Assembly: GCA_004525875.1 (NCBI GenBank) | Contig: SPBQ01000056.1 | Location: 1 to 9,414 of the forward strand | Origin: Myxococcales bacterium | GTDB lineage: Bacteria > Desulfobacterota_B > Binatia > UBA1149 > SPBQ01 | DNA: 9,414 nucleotides | Direction: 5' to 3' | Part shown: one piece after another, positions 7,158 through 9,414 of the stretch | Numbering within the stretch: position 1 is the first letter of the stretch | Layout: every line of letters begins with the position of its first letter | Notes under the pieces: generated by a model | Seen by the model: only the letters and a program-made list of their open reading frames with translations | Database searches by the model: none | Told to the model about the DNA's origin: nothing | Program-made: the position numbers and the translations under genes

Positions 7158-7625
7158 ATGAGCTTCAACCTAGCGAAACACGTGTTCGCGCCTGGCGAAG
7201 GCGAGGTGCTGGTGATGCATCCTCCCATTGCGGGGAAGATCACCATCCTCGTGGACCCGACGAACACTGGGGAGACGAGTCTTTGCACACTCATCCAGAC
7301 GCTCGATCCAGGTGCCGCCGTTCCCGTCCATCGCCACGACATGGCAGAGCAGGTTCTCTTCTTCTTTACCGGCCGCGGCGCGACCTTGATCGCAGGTGAA
7401 GAAGTGGATGCCCGCCCGGGCACGACGGTACATGTGCCGAAGGGAATCGAGCATGGGATCACGAACACGGGAAACGAGCCGTTGTCTTTTCTCGAAACGA
7501 CGTCACCGCCTGGGTTCCAGGAGACCTTCCGGAAGTTGAGCCAGCTCTCCAAACCGACTCCGGAAGACGTTGCCCGCATCGCCGCCGAGCACGATATCCT
7601 CATCGATCCCGATGGATCGGCGTAA
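7158..7625 (+). CDS. Cupin-domain protein
   Basis: Encodes 155 residues. A single conserved beta-barrel (cupin 2) is visible: motif 1 is PVHRHDMAEQVLFFFTGRG (residues 56-74), giving metal ligands H58, H60 and E64; motif 2 is PGTTVHVPKGIEHGI with the fourth ligand H99. All four ligands are present, so it should bind Fe, Mn, Zn or a similar metal. A C-terminal tail of about 40 residues (EDVARIAAEHDI near 136-147) follows the barrel. The ribosome binding site GAGAGGGAG (7144-7152) stands 5 nt before the ATG. Cupins of this size can be dioxygenases, isomerases or sensors, and none can be chosen here. It is the first gene after the attC-like structure. Confidence 0.87.
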   Translation: MSFNLAKHVFAPGEGEVLVMHPPIAGKITILVDPTNTGETSLCTLIQTLDPGAAVPVHRHDMAEQVLFFFTGRGATLIAGEEVDARPGTTVHVPKGIEHGITNTGNEPLSFLETTSPPGFQETFRKLSQLSKPTPEDVARIAAEHDILIDPDGSA

Positions 7626-7641
7626 ACGTCGAACTTCGGTA

Positions 7642-7692
7642 CCTCAGCGACGATCAGCGACCTGCGCCACGCAGCTGAGCTTGGTCGTGAGG
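7642..7692. repeat. Imperfect inverted repeat before the tfoX-like gene
   Basis: CCTCA (7642-7646), CGAC (7648-7651) and TCAGC (7654-7658) pair with GCTGA (7674-7678), GTCG (7684-7687) and TGAGG (7688-7692). This gives 14 base pairs with a one-base bulge, an asymmetric interior loop and a 15-base apical loop. It lies between the cupin stop and the ribosome binding site at 7697-7703. No T-run follows, so it is not a standard intrinsic terminator. It could be an mRNA structure affecting the next gene or a cassette-boundary hairpin that lacks RYYYAAC/GTTRRRY ends. Confidence 0.4.
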
Positions 7693-7707
7693 TGGTAGGA
7701 GGTACGC

Positions 7708-8037
7708 ATGAGCTTCGACCACAATCTTGCCGAGCGAATCCGGTTGGTCCTGAAGGGCCGTCGCGGCATCTCGGAGAAGAAGATGTTCGGCGGCCTCTCC
7801 TTTCTCGTCCGAGGCAACATGTGCTGCGGTGTGGTCGAACACGATCTCATGGTCCGCGTTGGCCCCGCCGCCTACGAAGAGGCACTTGCTCGCCCCCGCG
7901 CGCGAGAGATGGATTTCACAGGGCGCCCTCTCAAGGGCATGGTGTACGTAGACGCCGCAGGAGTTCGCACGGCCAAGCAGCTCCAGTCCTGGGTCGATCG
8001 CGGGATCCGCTTCGCCGCCTCGTTACCCGCCAAGTAG
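7708..8037 (+). CDS. TfoX N-terminal-domain protein
   Basis: Encodes 109 residues that fill one TfoX N-terminal domain. The start is SFDHNLAERIRLVLKG and the core is KKMFGGLSFLVRGNMCCGVV (residues 25-44), with LMVRVGP, DFTGRPLKGMVYV and the closing SWVDRGIRFAASLP. In Haemophilus and E. coli, TfoX/Sxy proteins with an additional C-terminal domain activate competence genes. Stand-alone N-terminal-domain proteins like this one are common in soil bacteria and their role is not established, so competence control should not be assumed. A near-perfect ribosome binding site, TAGGAGGT (7696-7703), precedes the ATG by 4 nt, suggesting efficient independent translation. Confidence 0.9.
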   Translation: MSFDHNLAERIRLVLKGRRGISEKKMFGGLSFLVRGNMCCGVVEHDLMVRVGPAAYEEALARPRAREMDFTGRPLKGMVYVDAAGVRTAKQLQSWVDRGIRFAASLPAK

Positions 8038-8132
8038 CCGTAGCGACGAATGGACGGTGACCGATCCGGGTGATCAACGACATGATCGAGGGACTCAGCT
8101 GCACCTGAGCTCTCTCGCCCGGCGAACAACAG

Positions 8133-8570
8133 ATGCCCCGGCACTCCGGCAAGCCTTCGATCGAGATCGAGTTCTTCCGCATGCTCAACCGGCTCGCCGA
8201 ACCCATGATTCGTGCAGGAATCGGGTCGCCCCGGTTCGTTCCGACCGGGTTCGTGGTCCTCGAAACCGTGGGGCGAAAGAGTGGAGTCCGCCGCCGCAAC
8301 CCCCTCGCGGCCACCCGGATCGGGTGTCATGTCGTCGTCGGCACCTTTCGCGGAAGCCGCTCCCAGTGGGTACGCAACCTTGCCGCCCAGCCCAGCACTC
8401 GCTACTGGCTCGCGGGAAAGCCACGGGACGCCCGGGCTTTCGTCATGTACAGCGAGAAGCGATTCCGTGCTCCCAAGTCCCTTCCCGCACACATGAGGAG
8501 GGTCGTCTGTTTGCTAGCGCCGTACACGAAAGCCGGCTGGGCATTCGCCGTCCTCTCGCCCCGTGGTTGA
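8133..8570 (+). CDS. Deazaflavin (F420)-dependent nitroreductase family protein (Ddn-like)
   Basis: Encodes 145 residues, the usual size for this split-barrel family. Signature elements are LETVGRKSGVRRRNPL (residues 43-58), where the R-K-S-G segment contacts the cofactor phosphate in known members, the strand CHVVVGTFRG, and QWVRNLAAQP (78-87). Members reduce nitro compounds, quinones or other acceptors with F420H2, although some relatives bind other ligands. If functional it implies the host makes F420, a cofactor found in actinobacteria and some other phyla; this is the best taxonomic hint in the rightward region. No clear ribosome binding site precedes the ATG at 8133. The 95 nt before it contain only a small CTCAG/CTGAG inverted repeat (8094-8109). 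Confidence 0.85.
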   Translation: MPRHSGKPSIEIEFFRMLNRLAEPMIRAGIGSPRFVPTGFVVLETVGRKSGVRRRNPLAATRIGCHVVVGTFRGSRSQWVRNLAAQPSTRYWLAGKPRDARAFVMYSEKRFRAPKSLPAHMRRVVCLLAPYTKAGWAFAVLSPRG

Positions 8571-8585
8571 GAGGAGCACAGCGGC

Positions 8586-8702
8586 ATGAACGGTTCCTGG
8601 AAAGACCAGTTCCACGAAACGTGGAGTCGTCGCGACGATCAATCTGAAGAGTCGCACTGCAGCCGTGCCCGATCTTCCCTCGCCTGCCCCGGTGTCCTAT
8701 GA
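8586..8702 (+). CDS. Possible small ORF of unknown function
   Basis: An ATG at 8586 opens 38 codons to a TGA at 8700-8702. The product begins MNGSWKDQFHETWSRRD and ends with a Ser/Cys-rich tail. GAGAGGAG at 8570-8577 lies 8 nt before the ATG, a reasonable ribosome binding site, which is the main reason to list it. No family, membrane helix or repeat is recognisable. It begins 15 nt after the Ddn-like stop and partly fills the 233-nt gap before the next cupin. It could be a real small protein, a relic or chance. The rest of the gap (8703-8793) shows nothing further. Confidence 0.2.
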   Translation: MNGSWKDQFHETWSRRDDQSEESHCSRARSSLACPGVL

Positions 8703-8792
8703 ATCGGAGTCCCGGGAGCAGCGGGTCGCCCGGCGCCGGAGTCGATGGCACCCGTGCTGGGCACCGCCGGGTACTTGTCAGGCGGCGATCGC

Positions 8793-8800
8793 AAGGAGGT
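8793..8800 (+). promoter_or_regulatory. Strong ribosome binding site fixing the start of the second cupin gene
   Basis: AAGGAGGT is almost fully complementary to the 3' end of 16S rRNA and stands 3 nt before the ATG at 8804. The upstream in-frame ATG at 8699 has no such site, so this decides between the two starts. Confidence 0.7.
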
Positions 8801-8803
8801 TCC

Positions 8804-9175
8804 ATGAATACCCCCGCAGCATTCGACATCTCTGAAATGGCGGTCGCCCTGCAAGGCGACGGAGTCGAGGTCCGACGGGCCGCTGCTGGCGACTCGATGA
8901 CGCTCGTCTGGATCAGTTGCGCGAAGGGGTTCGACTTCGCGCCGGCGCTCGAGGGTCTTCCCCACGACATGTGCTGCTGCGAGCACTGGGGCATGGTCAC
9001 CAAAGGCCGTATGGACATCGTCACCCATGACGGAATGTCACTCACCCTCGGGGTCGGTCAGACCTTTCACCTTCTGCCCGGTCACATGCCGTCATTCCCC
9101 GAGGATTGCGCGTTCTTCGAGTTCACACCGACTGAACATGTCGAACGGCTGTTCTCCCACATGGGGATCGGTTGA
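8804..9175 (+). CDS. Cupin-like protein with a Cys-Cys-Cys-Glu-His metal-site motif
   Basis: Encodes 123 residues from the ATG at 8804. The start is fixed by the strong ribosome binding site AAGGAGGT (8793-8800) 3 nt upstream; a 35-residue in-frame extension to 8699 is Arg/Gly-rich and unlike the family. The barrel motif is GLPHDMCCCEHWGMVTKGRMDI (residues 51-72, shown in part), followed by LGVGQTFHLLPGHMPSF with H94 and then EFTPTEHVERL. This is the small cupin type with a C-x-C-x-HWG-x-x-x-x-GR motif; here the cysteine run is C57-C58-C59 followed by E60-H61. Likely ligands are some of H54, C57, C59, H61 and H94. Function is not established. The following membrane-protein gene starts inside its stop codon. 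Confidence 0.82.
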   Translation: MNTPAAFDISEMAVALQGDGVEVRRAAAGDSMTLVWISCAKGFDFAPALEGLPHDMCCCEHWGMVTKGRMDIVTHDGMSLTLGVGQTFHLLPGHMPSFPEDCAFFEFTPTEHVERLFSHMGIG

Positions 9176-9414
9176 TCCGTCGCGCGCAACGCTTCCGCCC
9201 GCTGTTCTTAGTCGCCGCGGCGTGGAACGTGGCGGGAGCCACGATCGGCCTGCTCTTCCTCGAACCGCTCTCGAAGCTCGCGTGGCCGGAGACGACGCTG
9301 CTCAGCGATCCGATCTCCGTGCAGTTCACGACGATGTTCTTCGGTCTCGTCGGAGTCCTAGGCATCGGTTACCTGTTGGTCGCCTTAGACCCAAGCCGGA
9401 ACCGCGGTCTCGTA
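9172..9414 (+). CDS. Membrane protein, 3'-partial, cut by the window edge
   Basis: The frame from a TTG at 9172 runs open to the end of the window (81 residues). It begins [M]IRRAQRFRPLFLVAAAW and shows two hydrophobic helices: residues about 9-30 (PLFLVAAAWNVAGATIGLLF) and about 56-72 (FFGLVGVLGIGYLLVAL). The loop between them carries PETTLLSDPISVQF. The TTG overlaps the cupin stop TGA (TTGA), the usual sign of translational coupling, so the two are probably one operon. The only internal ATG (at 9334) would cut off the first helix. The family is not recognised; small four-helix DUF-type membrane proteins have this pattern of Arg-rich start and W-N in the first helix. Confidence 0.6.
   Translation, partial: MIRRAQRFRPLFLVAAAWNVAGATIGLLFLEPLSKLAWPETTLLSDPISVQFTTMFFGLVGVLGIGYLLVALDPSRNRGLV

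Noticed and set aside
7708..8037. Competence regulator role for the TfoX-domain protein
   Set aside because: Only the N-terminal domain is present, and no competence genes are in the window.
8094..8109. CTCAG/CTGAG inverted repeat before the Ddn-like gene as a terminator or recombination site
   Set aside because: Only five base pairs with a six-base loop, no T-run and no flanking core boxes; expected by chance in GC-rich DNA.

Overview
This is a GC-rich bacterial window, with coding bias strong enough to create long antisense shadow frames. Phylum cannot be fixed from the sequence. A deazaflavin (F420)-type nitroreductase-family gene, a CoxM-S-L-type molybdenum hydroxylase operon and a GAACnnGTTC palindrome ahead of that operon suggest a high-GC soil bacterium, perhaps an actinobacterium or a neighbouring phylum. 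This is inference. No rRNA, tRNA, CRISPR array or intact transposase was seen.

Left part (1-4650). A short Cys-rich frame (21-263, +), possibly the end of a longer gene, converges on a leftward four-gene operon. In transcription order the operon encodes an FAD subunit (4591-3716), a [2Fe-2S] subunit (3670-3185), a molybdopterin catalytic subunit (3185-774) and a small three-helix membrane protein (752-282). The first three make a complete xanthine dehydrogenase-family enzyme. The catalytic subunit keeps the active-site glutamate but has PYRGMGP where true CO dehydrogenases have AYxCSFR, so it is a CoxL-like enzyme of unknown substrate. A palindrome at 4636-4649 is a candidate TetR-family operator for the operon.

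Scar (about 4647-4990). On the minus strand lie two gene fragments joined nearly end to end: the N-terminus of an integron-integrase-type tyrosine recombinase and the C-terminus of a HigA-type antitoxin. Both are broken.

Right part (5012-9414). All genes here run rightward, are mostly small, and several have their own strong ribosome binding site. They encode an exported HAD phosphatase, a VOC/glyoxalase-fold protein, a cupin, a TfoX N-terminal-domain protein, a Ddn-family protein, a second cupin, and the start of a membrane protein. Two decayed genes lie among them: a GST N-terminal remnant (about 6029-6115) and a methyltransferase with its middle missing (6549-6978). At 6995-7125, between the methyltransferase relic and the first cupin, is an attC-like structure: GCCTAAC and GTTGGGC ends enclosing a long imperfect hairpin.

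The most interesting reading is that a leftward IntI-like stump facing a rightward array of small unrelated genes, with one attC-like site, is a decayed integron platform. Only one plausible attC was found and no attI could be defined, so this stays a hypothesis.
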